DNA of 64,000 nucleotides from Linnemannia hyalina (taxonomy: Eukaryota > Mortierellomycota > Mortierellomycetes > Mortierellales > Mortierellaceae), in contig JAHRHY010000003.1 in assembly GCA_019671135.1 (NCBI GenBank), forward strand, positions 2,418,001 through 2,482,000, in the 5' to 3' direction. The notes below the pieces were generated by a model. It was not told the DNA's origin. It did no database searches and worked only from the letters and a program-made list of their open reading frames with translations. The stretch's first letter is position 1; each line of letters opens with the position of its first letter. Below are positions 35,607-48,018 of the stretch, piece by piece. The translations under genes and the position numbers were made by a program.

Positions 35607-38600
35607 ATGTTGGCCAACAAGTACAACACCGACACCTATGGTTCGTCAGAGACAGAGCGTGCCCCTGACCACGTTTTGCCAGTGGCGCACTCCTCTCCCT
35701 CTCCTGTCAGTGCCCCTGTCGTTGCTCCTGAGCAAAAAGATTCTAGGAACTCGTGGGAGGAAAACGACAGCGACGACGAGCCCTACCCCATGGATGCATA
35801 CGACTATGACCGTGACGACGACGACGAATCCGAGTCTGAATCCGAATCCAAGCAAGACAATAACAACAATAAGAAACAGCTCGACGAACAATACCCCTCC
35901 TCCTCGCGCGACAGCAACAAGCCTAACGGAACAAAGACCTTTGACCAGCCCTCCGACGACGAAGATCTTGCCAAAGCAGCTCCCAACCCCGACCTCTTCC
36001 GCGCGTCTGCTGTCAACTCACGGGCCTCCATCAACTCTGGCCGATCCTATTCCAGCCATACTAAGCACCACTCCTTTGGTTATGGAGATGATAGACCTGA
36101 GGCCTCCGAATCCGAGTCGGACTCGAGCTCAGAGTCCGAATCCGAACAGGATGGCACCTTTGTCAACGCATCGTCTTCCCCCCCACCCCCGCCTATCCCC
36201 ACGGCATCTCGTCCGGTGTCCATCACAGCATCCCCCAGAGTTCCTTCCGCCACAGTGTCACCCGTTACCTCAAAGTCAGCCGCCAAAGAGGAACAACAAA
36301 AGGAGGCACAGGAGGCGACAAAAATACCACCAGTCTATGAGGGCATCAGTGCATCATCGCCACCAGCGTCACCCACTCTTTCCACATTGACAGATTCGAT
36401 CCCCAGCACAGCCGCTCCCACTAACCCTCAAACTCTAACCTCCCCAACCTCGACGTCGTCACTTGCGCCCTCCGACCAGACCCATCGACCTTCTGGTTCT
36501 GAAAGTGATACCTCAACTTCATCCGTCGACCTTCGCTCTCCCTCGTCTGTGAAAGGACATCTCAAGGCCAACAACCAGAGGCCAGGAATGTTCCCTCGCT
36601 CGCTCTCCAACACATCGTCCAGAGGTCTTCAAGACTCGCGGGCGTTATCATACTCGGATTTGTCGGATGCCGAATTGAACGAAGTCTCGCTGGACGAGCC
36701 TGCAACTCAAGAGCCCATTCGACGCAGCGCTACAATTGCAACGCCTAGAGTACCCGTCACCTCTTCGAACGCAGGCTTCCCCTCCAGCTTCTTCGGAGGA
36801 AGACCTCATCCCAAATCGCACCAGTTCCATCAGCAACAGTCCTCAGCCGGGCTCAACAGTCCGCAGGCTGCTGCACCACCTGTACCCCTGCCTTCTTCAG
36901 CGACACCACCAGATAATCGCCCAGGAAGTGCTCGTCAAGCATCTATTAGCTCTATTGCCAGTTCTATCTCAGGTGCATTCATGGGTCGCGGATTCGGCGG
37001 CAACACCACCAACGGCAACACGGCTGCATTGCCACCACCTCCAGCAACATCAAGGACGCCTAGCAGGATGAGCCAGAGAGGGTCCAATGCTGGAATGGTA
37101 ATCAACACGGGCAATAACGGACTGGACCTGAGATCGACAAGCAACATTAGTCCCGAACGCGCTTCGACATACTCGACCATGACAACGGACTCGAACATGG
37201 ATTTGCTGTTGGCGCGACTGGAAGCTCAGAACTCGGTCTTAGAGCAGGACCCCAAGAGACGCGCGACCAGCGAGACGTCGTCCGAGATCGATAGGGCTTT
37301 TGGACACGCCAAAGAAGAATCCTCCAGCGAGGATGTCGACTGGGGTAAGATGGAGCGACGTTTTGTTTGACCTTATTGCGCTCTTTGCAACTTACTAACA
37401 CTCCATCCCGCACTTCTTTTACTCGATGGTAGATTACTGGGGATCGTTGATGCACGACTACAATGGAGTTGTCAAGAAGAACCCCAAGCAGTTGACGGTG
37501 ATGATCCAGAAGGGAGTTCCTCAAGCAATTCGAGGATTGATCTGGCAGCTCCTCGCTCAAGCTAAGGATGCCCAGCTGGAGGCGACTTATGCCGACCTAC
37601 TCAAGGAGACCAGCTCACACGAGAAGCAGATCCAGCGCGATATGAGTCGAACATTCCCCAACCACGAGCACTTCCAGGCCGAGGGACTTGGTCAGGAATC
37701 GCTGTTCAATGTCGTCAAGGCCTACAGTCTCTACGATGCCGAGGTCGGCTATTGTCAAGGACTGAGCTTTGTCGTGGGTCCTCTTCTTTTGAATGTAAGT
37801 TGGATGATGTCTGTGCACTCTCACCCCAAATCTATTTTCAGATCACACAAATGACTAAAAGAGACTGAAAATATAACTTACTAAACAATAGATGCCAGAC
37901 GAGGAGGCCTTCTGTGTGCTGGTCAAGATGATGAGCTCGTACGACATGCGTGGACACTTTACGCCGGACATGAACATGCTTCAGCTTCGACTGTACCAGT
38001 TTGAGCAATTGATGGAGGAGACGGTACCCCTGATTCACAAGCATTTTCTCAACCAAGGAATCCGGTCGACCATGTACGCATCTCAGTGGTTCATGACGCT
38101 GTTTGCGTACAAGTTCCCTCTTGATCTGGTGTTTAGGATCTACGACACCTTGCTGGTTGAGGGTGTTGAGTCCCTGTTGCGATTTGCGATTGCGTTGCTT
38201 AAGGCTAACCACGACCAGATTCTGAACCACGAATTTGAGACCTTGATTGAATTCCTTAAGAATGGCCTCTTTGAGCCCTACATGGTACACATCATCGAAT
38301 ACTCGTTTTTCTTTTTCTTTTTGTTTCTTTGACAAAAAGACTTGGACCTAACATTTTTACTTATTTTTTATATGGTGTTATAGAACGACCCGAGTGTGTT
38401 TGTGAAGGATGCGTATAATGTCAAGGTGACGCCCAAGAAGCTGACCCAGTACACGCAAAAGTACCAGGCAATGATCCAACGACAACAGGCCGAACTGGCA
38501 GCCGAGGAATCGCTCCGGGAATCAAACCGCCAACTATCGCTGCATGTCCGTCGACTGGAAGGATCGTTACACACGCTGAACAAGGAGCATGTGGAGCTGG

Positions 38601-38920
38601 CCAAGGAACTGATCTCGCGTAAAGTTGAGATGGCGCAACTCCAGGACCAGAACGACGTGTTGCTCCAGAAGGTGTCTGACCTGACTCGGATGGTCGATGC
38701 TCAGGGCAAGGAAGTCGAGGACCGGTACAAGGATGAGATCCAGGCGGTGATGGAGAAGAATGTGGAGCTTGTGAGGAAGAACGAACAGGCGGACGAGCAG
38801 TGCGGTTTCTTGGAGAGCTTGTTGATCGATACCAAGATGAAGTATGCGGAGAGCGAGAATGAGCGGGAAGGCCTGGCCAGGAAGTTGAGTGACCTGAAGA
38901 AAGCCCTTGGCGTTGCATAG
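35607..38920 (+). CDS. Gyp5-like Rab GTPase-activating protein (TBC domain)
   Basis: Predicted GAP for an exocytic Rab, acting at Golgi or polarised sites. It has 1009 residues in four exons: 35607-37344, 37433-37794, 37892-38284, 38384-38920. The first 580 residues are disordered, with acidic Ser/Asp/Glu clusters and Pro/Ser stretches. The TBC domain spans about 605-830: GVPQAIRGLIWQ, then the catalytic arginine finger motif I646-x2-D649-x2-R652 and the glutamine finger Y686-C-Q688. Both key residues are present, so it should be active, unlike yeast Gyl1. A long coiled coil fills most of the last 180 residues (from KLTQYTQKYQAMIQRQQAEL on). Acidic N terminus, TBC and C-terminal coil match the Gyp5/EVI5 arrangement. 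Confidence 0.92.
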
Positions 38921-39767
38921 AATGTAGTATTTGTGTCTTTATTGTTTTTTACTTTTTTGTTCTTCATTTTACCCTATCACCCACGTACTTGTAATAAATA
39001 ATCGTAAACCTGGACGTAATTGTCCACACACAGCGCAAGAACAAAGAACAAAAGGCAATGAAAACAATAGCCCGCGAAATCCAAGATATGTCCAAGTCGC
39101 GGTGTGTGTGAGACCCGGCACGAATGTGAAAAGAAGAATGAGTTACCTCTTATCATCACTGAGTTGAATCGGGAGCACATCTAAAAATAAGGTACATGCA
39201 AAAGAAAGGCATGCTGGAAAACTCTTTTTTTCTTCCCGAACTTGAACACTTCTTATTCTTGATAGGGACACACAGCCAGGAACACGAGCAAGAAAGGAGG
39301 GACATTTAGGAGTTATTCGCAAGGGAAGGAAGGAAGGAAGGACATGCGCATGGTTATTTTTTCCCTTTTTGCTATGATCTCACTCGCGCAATTTTTTTTG
39401 TTTGCATTGTGTCCAGAGAACCATAAAGAAATGGAGGGGGCCTGGCTTTTTGGAGTGACGACAGAGACAGAGAGAGCAAGTCAGCGAGAGTGAGCTAAGC
39501 GCGGCTAAACAAGAGATTCGCAAAGAGACTCACAGAAATTCAACAGACCCCTACTACTCTCATCCTGATTGACCAATAAAAAAACATGCGCTAAAAGGGA
39601 GGAAAAAGGGACCGTGAAAAAAATGACAGATGACTTAAAAGGTACGCGGGTTGTGTCGTGTCCTCTTTTTTCCTTTTCTCCTTCTCTTCTTCTTTTCGTC
39701 TCTTTTCTCTTCTTTTCTTCACACTTCCTCACTCCCTCCCACACACCAAACACTCTCATACACAACC
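38921..39767. other. Intergenic, 850 bp
   Basis: 3' flank of the TBC gene and promoter of the next small gene. A CT-rich leader occupies about 39655-39765. Confidence 0.6.
38993..38998 (+). terminator. Poly(A) signal, TBC gene
   Basis: AATAAA lies 73 bp after the TBC stop codon. Confidence 0.6.
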
Positions 39768-40889
39768 ATGGATTTTCTCAAGAGCGCCCTCAAGGAGCAG
39801 GCTGAAAAGTACGCCAGCCAAGCCGCCGACAACGATGAAGGTAAAGTAACCCATCCCCTCTTGCTCGTTTTGTCGTAGCTGTCTCGTAGAGCCACTAAAA
39901 TGGTCATTCTCAGGGAGGAAGGTCGCTCCTTTGTCGCCAGGACAGATGTTGCAGGACCACAACCGCCAGTCAAGCATCGACCGCGCCCGTCCATCCAAGC
40001 CCACCCTAACAAAGAATCGACACCAAAAGACCAATTACTCAAGGAAGAGAATAGCCGACAAATACACTTTTAGGAGAAACAACAAACAACGGCAACGTCT
40101 TCGAGACCATGAGAAACGACATTTGCGGACGTCAACAAAAAGCACTTTTACGATACCAAATGACACGTCAAAAGGAATCCCTCTCCCCCTTGCCCTCGAG
40201 AAAAAAATCAAGCAAGTGTACGCAACGCATGATTCCAATTGTCCATTCATTTTTTTTCTCACACAACACTTTTTTCTCCTATTCTGTTACTTTCCCTCTA
40301 CTGCTCTCTTCTCTTTCGCCTTACTCTACCTCTTCCTTTCCTGCCAATCGTACGTGCCTAAACAGACAAGGAGGTCCTCCAAAGCTCTGCACAGGCCGTC
40401 CATCAATCCGGCGTCGCCACACCCAAAGAATCCGACATCCACGCAGCCAGCGCCGCCCACGAGAAGGTCTACCAACAAGGCAACACCGCCGAAGCCACAG
40501 ACGATGAGCTCGGAAAGGCTGCCGGTGTCCAAGCCTTCAAGGCCTACGAAAATTCTGAAGACGATGACGATGAGAGCGATCGTTCCGGTGGTGGTGGACA
40601 GGGCAAGTTGGTCCAGATGGCCATGGCGGAGGCTATGAAGATGTTCTCGGGCGGTGGAGGCCAAGATAAGGGCGCTGTTGTTCAGTCGGCGATTGCGATG
40701 GCTATGCAGTTGTTTGCTGGCAAGTCTGGTGCCGGCGGTGGAGGAGTCGCGCAGTTGATGGCTATGCTTGGAGGTGCAAAGAAGGGTGGGGACGATGGTG
40801 AGCAGGGCGGAAGCGGTGGAATGATGGGTATGCTTGGACAGGCTGCTTCTAACCCCCAGGTGTCTAGCATGTTGAAGAAGTTCATGTAA
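39768..40889 (+). CDS. Small conserved fungal protein (possibly DUF7721 type)
   Basis: Predicted 198-residue soluble protein in two exons, 39768-39840 and 40366-40889, joined by a 525-bp intron. The N terminus MDFLKSALKEQAEKYASQ is a short amphipathic helix. The middle holds Ala-rich helices (VLQSSAQAVHQSG, HAASAAHEKVYQQGN, ELGKAAGVQAFKAYE). The C-terminal half is Gly/Ala/Met-rich with repeated helix-like units (MAMAEAMKMFSGGGG, AIAMAMQLFAGKSG, LMAMLGGAKKGG). Similar small proteins starting MDFL are common in fungal genomes and often assigned to DUF7721; that label is from memory and tentative. There is no signal peptide or membrane segment, and the function is unknown. Confidence 0.7.
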
Positions 40890-41353
40890 TTGCTCCTTCC
40901 TTGCCTCTTTTTCTCTCTTTTTTTCTGTATATAACCCCCAATACGTTCCAACACAAACGCCCAAAAAAACATGGACTTCACTTAATAATAAAAAACGATG
41001 AGGTCCCCTCTCTCACATTGTCTCTTTTGCGGATCGCCAGTTTGCGTCATCACATAAAGAGGAAACACAGCTGAAAGAGAGCCTGAAGAGATATGCCGAG
41101 GGTACGACAACACAATTCTCCTTGAACTTTTTTTTTTGTAGTACCGAGATGAGCTGGACATGAAGGCATAACAACTTCGTTGAACCTTACACTGAATTAT
41201 TTTTTTGTACAAAAAGGAGTTTATTACGATACATTATTACTAGAGGGCACAGCATCACAGATGGGGTGATATTTGGTGGCGCATGGGATATAGAGGGATA
41301 TTATTGTCAATAAGGGGAAGACAATGGGAAAGACAGGACCAATTCAGGTTTAT
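40890..41353. other. Convergent intergenic stretch
   Basis: 3' flanks of the small conserved gene (plus) and receptor 1 (minus). Nothing else is recognised. Confidence 0.6.
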
Positions 41354-42390
41354 CTATCCTCGATGAATGTAAGTCTGAGGGGGGAGCGACAGCTCGGCAA
41401 AGTTGGACGAGACACGCGTCGACACCGACTGAGGATGAGGATGAGGCTGAGTTGGAAGAGGGAGGGACTGAGGACGAGGATGAGAGGGCATCGAAAGCTC
41501 AGCAAAGTTGGCGGACGTGCGCTGGACCATGGGTGGGGGCGATTGAGTCCTAGCGGCGTTGGCACCGTAGTGCTGCTCGATTGTCGACAAGGAGCGTCGT
41601 GGCGGTGGGGGAGGGGGGAGTGAGTCCCTTGAGGACGCCTTGGATGATGGCGCAGATGCTACAGATTCCAAGGGGGAAGAGTACCCAGACTCTAAGTCGT
41701 ACTCGTCTCTGTTATCCTTCATGTTGTTGCCGGGAGCAGTAGGAGGCTCAGTGGTACGGAAGGTGTAGTTGTGGTAGGCGTTATAGTTATCATAGTTGCT
41801 CTTGGCCTTAGTGACACTGTAGGCTCCCAGGATGTCCTCATCAAAGGTCATGACCGAGTTGGTGTCTGTCACCTCCGAACGACCAGGTCGCTTCTTCTCC
41901 CTCGTACTGGCCTCCAACGCATTCCCACCTCGAGGATACCCACCTCGATCCACACCGGATCCAGTCACAGAACGAGACCCGCTCGCTCCAGACGACAAGG
42001 GCGACGACATCGGGTTCATACTCTCCGACCTCTTAGGACGGAACCGTTCAGGGATCCACTTCGGCAACCAATCCCAATCACTACCACCTGTACCATGACC
42101 ATTACGTCCACTACCACAGAATATCAGCTTCTTAAAGGTTCTATAGGCCTCCTTGGTGGTTCCAAAGATGACAAAGATGACAATGCCGACGAGGGCACCG
42201 CTGAAGTCGGAGAAGGCCGAAAGATCTTGGGTGCTGTTGTAGACAACGGGGGCGCGGTTTGTGCTATCGACGACTCGGTCGAGAACAGCCATCAGGACCA
42301 GGATACCAAAGGCAATGCAGAAGATCAGCAGGCGGATGCAGTAGCTACTTTTTCATGTACGGTTTAAAGTGTAGCCGGTGAGTAACGAAT

Positions 42391-42422
<32 letters not shown>

Positions 42423-43626
42423 AACGGGCTTGTTAGTTGGTTGCATGTAATTGGCTGTAAGATGAGAAGAGGGAGTTTCGCGTGGGTGAGTAGGTGGGTG
42501 AGGTGGGTGGATGGATGAGGGCAGGAAGGATAGTGTAGTTTCCCCTTTGTACTATCAAGGGGCTAGCCTATCGGGTAAGTGTGAGATCTATATTACTCCT
42601 CTTCCATTCCTATTCGTCCTCGTCTCACTGGTCATAAGATCGACGGGTGAAGGGAAGAAGGGGATTGGGCTTTACATGTCGATACAATAGGGAAGAGGGA
42701 GGAGTGAAGAGAAAAGAAGGCAAGGGGGTTGTAAGGATAGCAACTGCCATAGTAGAGTCACTCACCTGAGTTCAACGGCCATGCTGCCGGAGGAGGTGGT
42801 TCCGTGGATGGTTCGGCGCATCAAGAGGAAGTGGCGGACGAGGTAGATGACCGTGAGGACTAATGTATTGTATAAGCGTATGTTAATTAGGCTAACAAAC
42901 AAACAAAAAGGCAACCAAACAAATAAGCAATAGAGTCCATCCACACAATTTAATCCCCCGATGGAACACAAACAAACAAACAAAAAGGCAAAAAAGCAAG
43001 GCAGAATGTTTGAACGGGTTTCGCATAATTTTGGAAGATGCAGCGAGATGGATGGACGATAAGAATTCTCCCTCTGTAAGCAACAACCAAGAAAACGTAC
43101 CGGAGAAGAGCATGCCGGCGATGGCGGTGAGGAGCATGGGGATCGCAAACGTCCATCGGGTAACCTGAGTGCCCCTCAGGTCACAATAGTACATGCGCGG
43201 ATACGATGACAAATACGGCTCATTCCTCAACAGAATCACAGCAATGGTCGTCATGAAAAACGAGAACCCATAGGCAAAAATACAGTACCACTTCAACAGT
43301 TCCTTCTCGGTCCGCTTGGTCCGGAGGACAATCAAGTACCAGATGTTGAAACTCATACAGGCCGCAAACGAGCTCACCGCCAGGGGGATGAACTGTTCAA
43401 AGACACCGGAGATAATACAACCGGCGGTTCCAAAGGCGTCTGGGATGACTTGGTCGCCATATCGAAAGATGAGAAAGGACTCGTTGATGTTGTTGAAGAT
43501 GGCGGTGATGCAAAATATCTGGAGGGTATAGTTGATCGACCGGTAGTTGCAGTGGCCTACGAGAAAGATGAAGAGCGTGATGCTGATGTACTCGAGGACC
43601 AGGTAGAGAGCTCCTTCACTGGCCAT
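41354..43626 (-). CDS. cAMP-receptor-like 7TM protein 1
   Basis: Predicted seven-helix G-protein-coupled receptor resembling the Dictyostelium cAMP-receptor-like class also found in fungi. It has 536 residues in three exons: 43626-43101, 42859-42766, 42344-41354. Hydrophobic segments run from ALYLVLEYISITLFIFLVG through FEQFIPLAVSSFAACMSFN, GFSFFMTTIAVILL and FAIPMLLTAIAGMLF to LLIFCIAFGILVLMAVLD and FSGALVGIVIFVIF. The last helix is followed by a 220-residue cytosolic tail, Ser/Pro-rich, suited to phosphorylation. The motif NFAELS, preceded by S-S or S-A, occurs twice near the end. Ligand and G protein are unknown. A paralogue lies 1.6 kb upstream on the same strand with matching intron positions and phases. 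Confidence 0.75.
42391..42412. repeat. (GA)n microsatellite in receptor 1 intron 2
   Basis: A run of about eleven GA dinucleotides a few dozen bases outside exon 3 of the receptor gene, within its second intron. Confidence 0.75.
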
Positions 43627-45277
43627 GATCACTTGTCGTCAAGTAGGATATAGTTGTCGTTGGTGATGAAGGTGGGTTGTGCGTTGGTACTCCTGGTTTT
43701 GTTGGGAGGTGGAGGAGGAGGAGGAGGAAGAGAGGCAAAGATGAAGAGAAGGACGACGGCGATGAAGGGGAAGAGGTGGGAGTTAGGGAGGGCAGGGTAT
43801 GTTGCGGTTGTTGTGATTGTTTGACAGGGGCAGTAGCGGTAGTGGATGATAGGGGTTGGTACGTTTTTTGGCGGTGGTTGGTCGTGAGCGAAGACAAAGA
43901 CGAAGAAGATGAAAGGTGTGGCTGCCAGTAAAGAGAAGAGGAGGAAAAGAAATGAGAATTGCAAAAATGGGGGCTGGTGAAGGACGTTTAAAAGGAATTG
44001 AAAAAGAGGAAGGAAAAATAAAAGGGCGAAGGTGGAGGGGAAGCAAAGTCGGAATAGAAAAAAAAAGGGAGGGAATGGAGTTGAGACAGAGGAGGAAGGA
44101 AAAGTGGGAAGAAAAGAAAAAGGAAGGGAAGTTCAATGATGCGGTGCAAGGAAGGACAAAGACAAGAAGCAAGGCATGCAGGGGTGCTTTTCAGGTAGTG
44201 TCACATTGGAGATGCAAAGCAATTATCGATGGCGGAGCACACAGCGGGTAGGAAGGAAGGGGAATAAAAAGGCAAACAAACAAACAAAAAAAGGCAAGCA
44301 ATTGAGACAACAAAAAAGGGAGGGAAAAATGGGGAGGACGGAAGGAAGAAAGATGAGAGAAAGAGAACATTGCTTGGTTGTATCGGCGCTTTAGTCCGTT
44401 CCGTCTTGGATGGAAGCGTCCGTCCACATTGTCTGTCGAACAACAGTATCGATCATCTCTTTTTGTCCAGGCGGACAGGCTGGCTGACATCCTCACCTTG
44501 GCTTGACCACTCAGTAATGAAACCAGCTTTTTGAGAAGGATCCAGTCCCTTCCAACACCCTTAGTCAGCCACCCATGGTATCACGGAAAAAAGGAAGGAA
44601 GATCCAAGTCCCACCAATGACGAGGAACAAGGCAGCTCACAAAATGCGAACGAGACACAAACTCGGCGATCTGGGCAATGGGCAATGCAGAGGGGCGACT
44701 GGCTAAAACAAAACGTAAGCCAAACGTGTTTGTTGAAAGGGCTCACGCATTATACCTCTGGCTTTTGTGCTCTGCCTTATGAAGCATGGATACAAACAGG
44801 TTGTGTTGAGGGTTGGGGTTGGAGGAGGTCAATGCTTTCTTTGTCTGGAATCCACTCTTGTCTACTGCACATCGTACAATGCGATAATGTCCTACATTGA
44901 AACCTCAAAAAGCCCCCCTAGAAACTGTATAATGCACCATGGTCGTACAAAAAGTGTAGATGTGACGAAAATTCGCCGACAGACAGATTGAATGACAACA
45001 AGCGCCTTTTCTTTTTTTTATTTGGGGTAGTTCTTGAAGTCTGGGTCTGGGTTGTAGATCTGCGCAGGTACGGCCACTAGTGGGTGAATAACGTACGGGC
45101 TCATAGTTGCCGTTGGAACTAGCATGGTCGAATACATCTCCTGCATGGTCGAATGCATCTCCTGCATTGTCGGAGGAAGAGGAGGAAGAAGACTAGTGGC
45201 GCTGGTATCTGCAGGCAAAGAAGTCAATGTGGACAGATTCGATTCCAGATCAACATCCATCATCGCCTCTTGCAGCG
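43627..45277. other. Interval between the two receptor genes
   Basis: The first part, to about 44150, is GA-rich on the plus strand and so gives receptor 1 a pyrimidine-rich leader. The part 45018-45277 holds a minus-strand open frame that may be the true tail of receptor 2. It contains a 21-bp repeat (about 45124-45165) encoding a seven-residue unit with TMQEM. The middle holds no gene that I recognise. Confidence 0.5.
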
Positions 45278-46472
45278 TCATAGCCCCTGTCGTCCGTCTA
45301 CCCAACGACGAAGATGTAACACCAACCGTACAGCTCGAGGGTCATGACGATGTCTCCGCCGCTCCAGTCTAGTTCGAATGCATCCGCAGCTAAGAAGGTA
45401 TCCCAGCGTGTCGAGTGCGGCCCTGGTGGTTCCGAAGATGATGAAAAAGCTGATTCCGCCAACACTATCGGAAAAGTCTGAGAAGATGGGGAAGTCTCTA
45501 TCTGGTCCGCGCCTGGCAGGGTCGTTTTTGGTGTTGTCTTTGGCTTCGATAACTTGTTGGGCGAAGAGCATGATAACGATGACCCCGAATGCTATGCAGA
45601 AGAATACCAGTCGTAAGCAATGCCTATATATATTTTCCCATATGAGGAGACAAATTGTTATTACATGTGTTATGCAGGCATGCATGCTTTTCTCTCTTTT
45701 TCTTCTTATGGACTTACCCTAGTTCGAATGGCACGTTTCTTGCGGATGTGTTTCCGATGTTGATTGCACGACGCAGTACAAAGTGGTGGCGCACAAGGTA
45801 TGTCACCGTATGTACTAATAGCAAAATATCAGACATGGAGCAAAAATGTTTATCAGTCTCACATTCACTGATCAACGTTGCATCCAAAACATGCAAGTCA
45901 AACCCCCATGTACAGCGATCAATGTACTGTACCACCTTTCTTACATGCAAAAAGGACACTGGGAACAGCAGTCAAGAGCATCGGCACGCCAAACGTCCAC
46001 AGTGCAACCCGAAGGTCCTCAAAGTCGCAAAAGTACTTTCGAGGCGCCGCCGTGAAATTGTGACTCTTGTGGCGGAGAATAATCATAGCCGTCGCAGTGG
46101 TGAGTGCGGGTACTCCAAACGAGAAGAGGCATACCATTTTAGCAACTGCCGTTCTGTCAACTTGCTGCCACGGACGGCCACAAGCCATATGTTGAAGCAC
46201 ATGCATGATGCAAGGAGGTTTGTCGCCAAGGGAATATACTGTCCAGAGATGGCCAAGATGGTGCATGCAACTGTTCCTTGTGCTGGTTCGATGTTGCGGT
46301 CCGGGTATATGAAGAGAAAGATGGATTCGGCGAGACAATTGATGATGGACAGGATGCAAAAGACTCGAAGGAGGTGGTTGATGTGTCTGTGGATGCAATG
46401 GCCGAGGAAGAAGAGGTAGCATACTATGCTGATGTATGTGAGAATGATGTAGACCAGCTCAAGGTTGGCCAT
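45278..46472 (-). pseudogene. cAMP-receptor-like 7TM protein 2, frameshifted
   Basis: Paralogue of receptor 1. The exon pattern is the same: 46472-45945, 45814-45718, 45623-45278, with the same intron phases. Shared blocks include FLGHCIHRHINHLLRVFCIL, ASCMCFNIWLVAV, FGVPMLLTAVP, TVTYLVRHHFVLRRA and LRLVFFCIAFG. After LLKWYA (46131-46128) the frame breaks: the paralogue's continuation resumes one base out of register as CLFSFGVPALTTA. Exon 1 is 528 bp and would need 529 to keep the phase, so one base appears to be missing; no intron of usable size fixes it. The C-terminal tail is also unclear: the current frame ends at 45278 in an unnatural Arg-rich stretch, while another frame runs to 45018. 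It may be a recent pseudogene or a sequencing error. Confidence 0.7.
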
Positions 46473-48018
46473 TGTTTATGAAGTCAAAAAAAGGATATAA
46501 TGATGACGATGGTGATGATGAAATAAAAACAAAAAGCGAGTTGTCGCCGGGTTGTATATGTCCTTTTGGTGGTGTGAGGAATGGATGAAAAGGAGAAAGG
46601 GTATAATGATTCTGTTCAAAGTAGGGCAAAACCAGCTCCTCATGGTGCAAGTAATAGAAAAAGGCACAAAGTGGACGAGATGAAAATAGAAAGAAAGAAT
46701 GGTGCCGGTTTATGGTTGTCCAGTAGAGATGAATCTCTTTTGAAAGTCGCTCACAGCCCGTGTGTGAAACCCTCCTTATACAGCAGTCGGGGAGCCAGTA
46801 CCATAACTCTAGGGAGAGAGTACGGTTATACTTCCAACAGCATTTAGAGAGATGCATACCTATGACACGTTAGAGTTTATGCTACCTCACCTCCGATACT
46901 TCGACGGATACATGGTGAGCGTACAGCCACTTCGCCACACGCCAAGTGACGCATATGAGTGAGCGCCTAAGGAAGGAGTACTATACAGATATTCATGGGG
47001 TGTGTCCATTCAAAGCCCAGGGATTGGTAGGAAAGCGACGAATCATTATCGGGTGTTTAAGGAAAGGGAGCACCGGAAAATGAAGGGTGGAACCATGAAG
47101 GGGAGACAGACTGTGAGCTCCACTTTTTTTTTCATTTGACAGCATGTGTGGTTTACGTGGACAATGAGGATAAGAGTGGGGACAAGGGACGAGAAGACGA
47201 AGACATGGAGTTGATCCGTTGAACTCGAACAAGCATGGTAAAAGACATGAAGTAAAATGAATTGTGAGTGGGGCAACAGGACAGGGTATATATGTGCGTA
47301 TCAGCTTATGGGTGAATTCGGCAATTAGACAGGGTATTGCGGTTTTGCAGGACTGGTAGGTGTTGACAAAAGTGCAGTGGGGGTTGACTTCGCCCGTCCT
47401 GAACGAATTCATTTTTTGAGCGGGGTTCTTCACTGGGATCTCTGAGAGGATGAATGGGATGAGGTGTCTCTCCATACCCTAGAAGTAAAAGAAAGCATTG
47501 TTTTCTTCTTTACTTTTTGCTCCTCATTCGCTTTCTTCCGTTCCGACCTTCATTGAAAGGGCAAGCCAACCCCCGAGACTCGTTTCTTGCCCTGGAGCCC
47601 TACATACCTGCAAGGGAGCGCTAATTCCCCGTCCGTCAGTGGATCTGATCATCTTGGCCCTGATTCTTATTTCCCCAGTCGGCACTATTTCTCCGGCCGT
47701 CTTCCTTTTCATTTCTTTATTCCTTTTCTCCTCCTCCAGTCTTCAGCATTCTTTCCTTCCTTCGTTCTTCCTTCTACTCTCATACTTTCCGTTCGTTCTC
47801 ATTCGTCGTCTCTCATTCCACTTGACATTCTCATTCACATTTCATTCATCGTCTCCACTCGAAAGTCAGTCACCCCTCTCGCTATAACGTACTCACAAGA
47901 TCAGCCACAACAACTTCTATTATTCAAAAGAAACCATCCGTCGATAGCACCCCTCACATCCCCAACCCTTTCTCACACTTCGCCCAACAAAAAAGAAAAA
48001 GAAAAGCGGGGAATTACC
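46473..48018. other. Divergent interval, 1.5 kb
   Basis: It lies between receptor 2 and the ERT1-type gene. A 160-codon minus-strand frame at 46993-47475 has a proper ATG but no domain I know, and its Pro/Cys/His-rich make-up suggests chance. From about 47690 the plus strand is CT-rich, the leader of the regulator. Confidence 0.5.

Noticed and set aside
46105..46136. Micro-intron rescuing the receptor 2 frame
   Set aside because: The only GT...AG pair that would bridge the break is about 22 bp, far shorter than any intron in the window, and the paralogue has none there.
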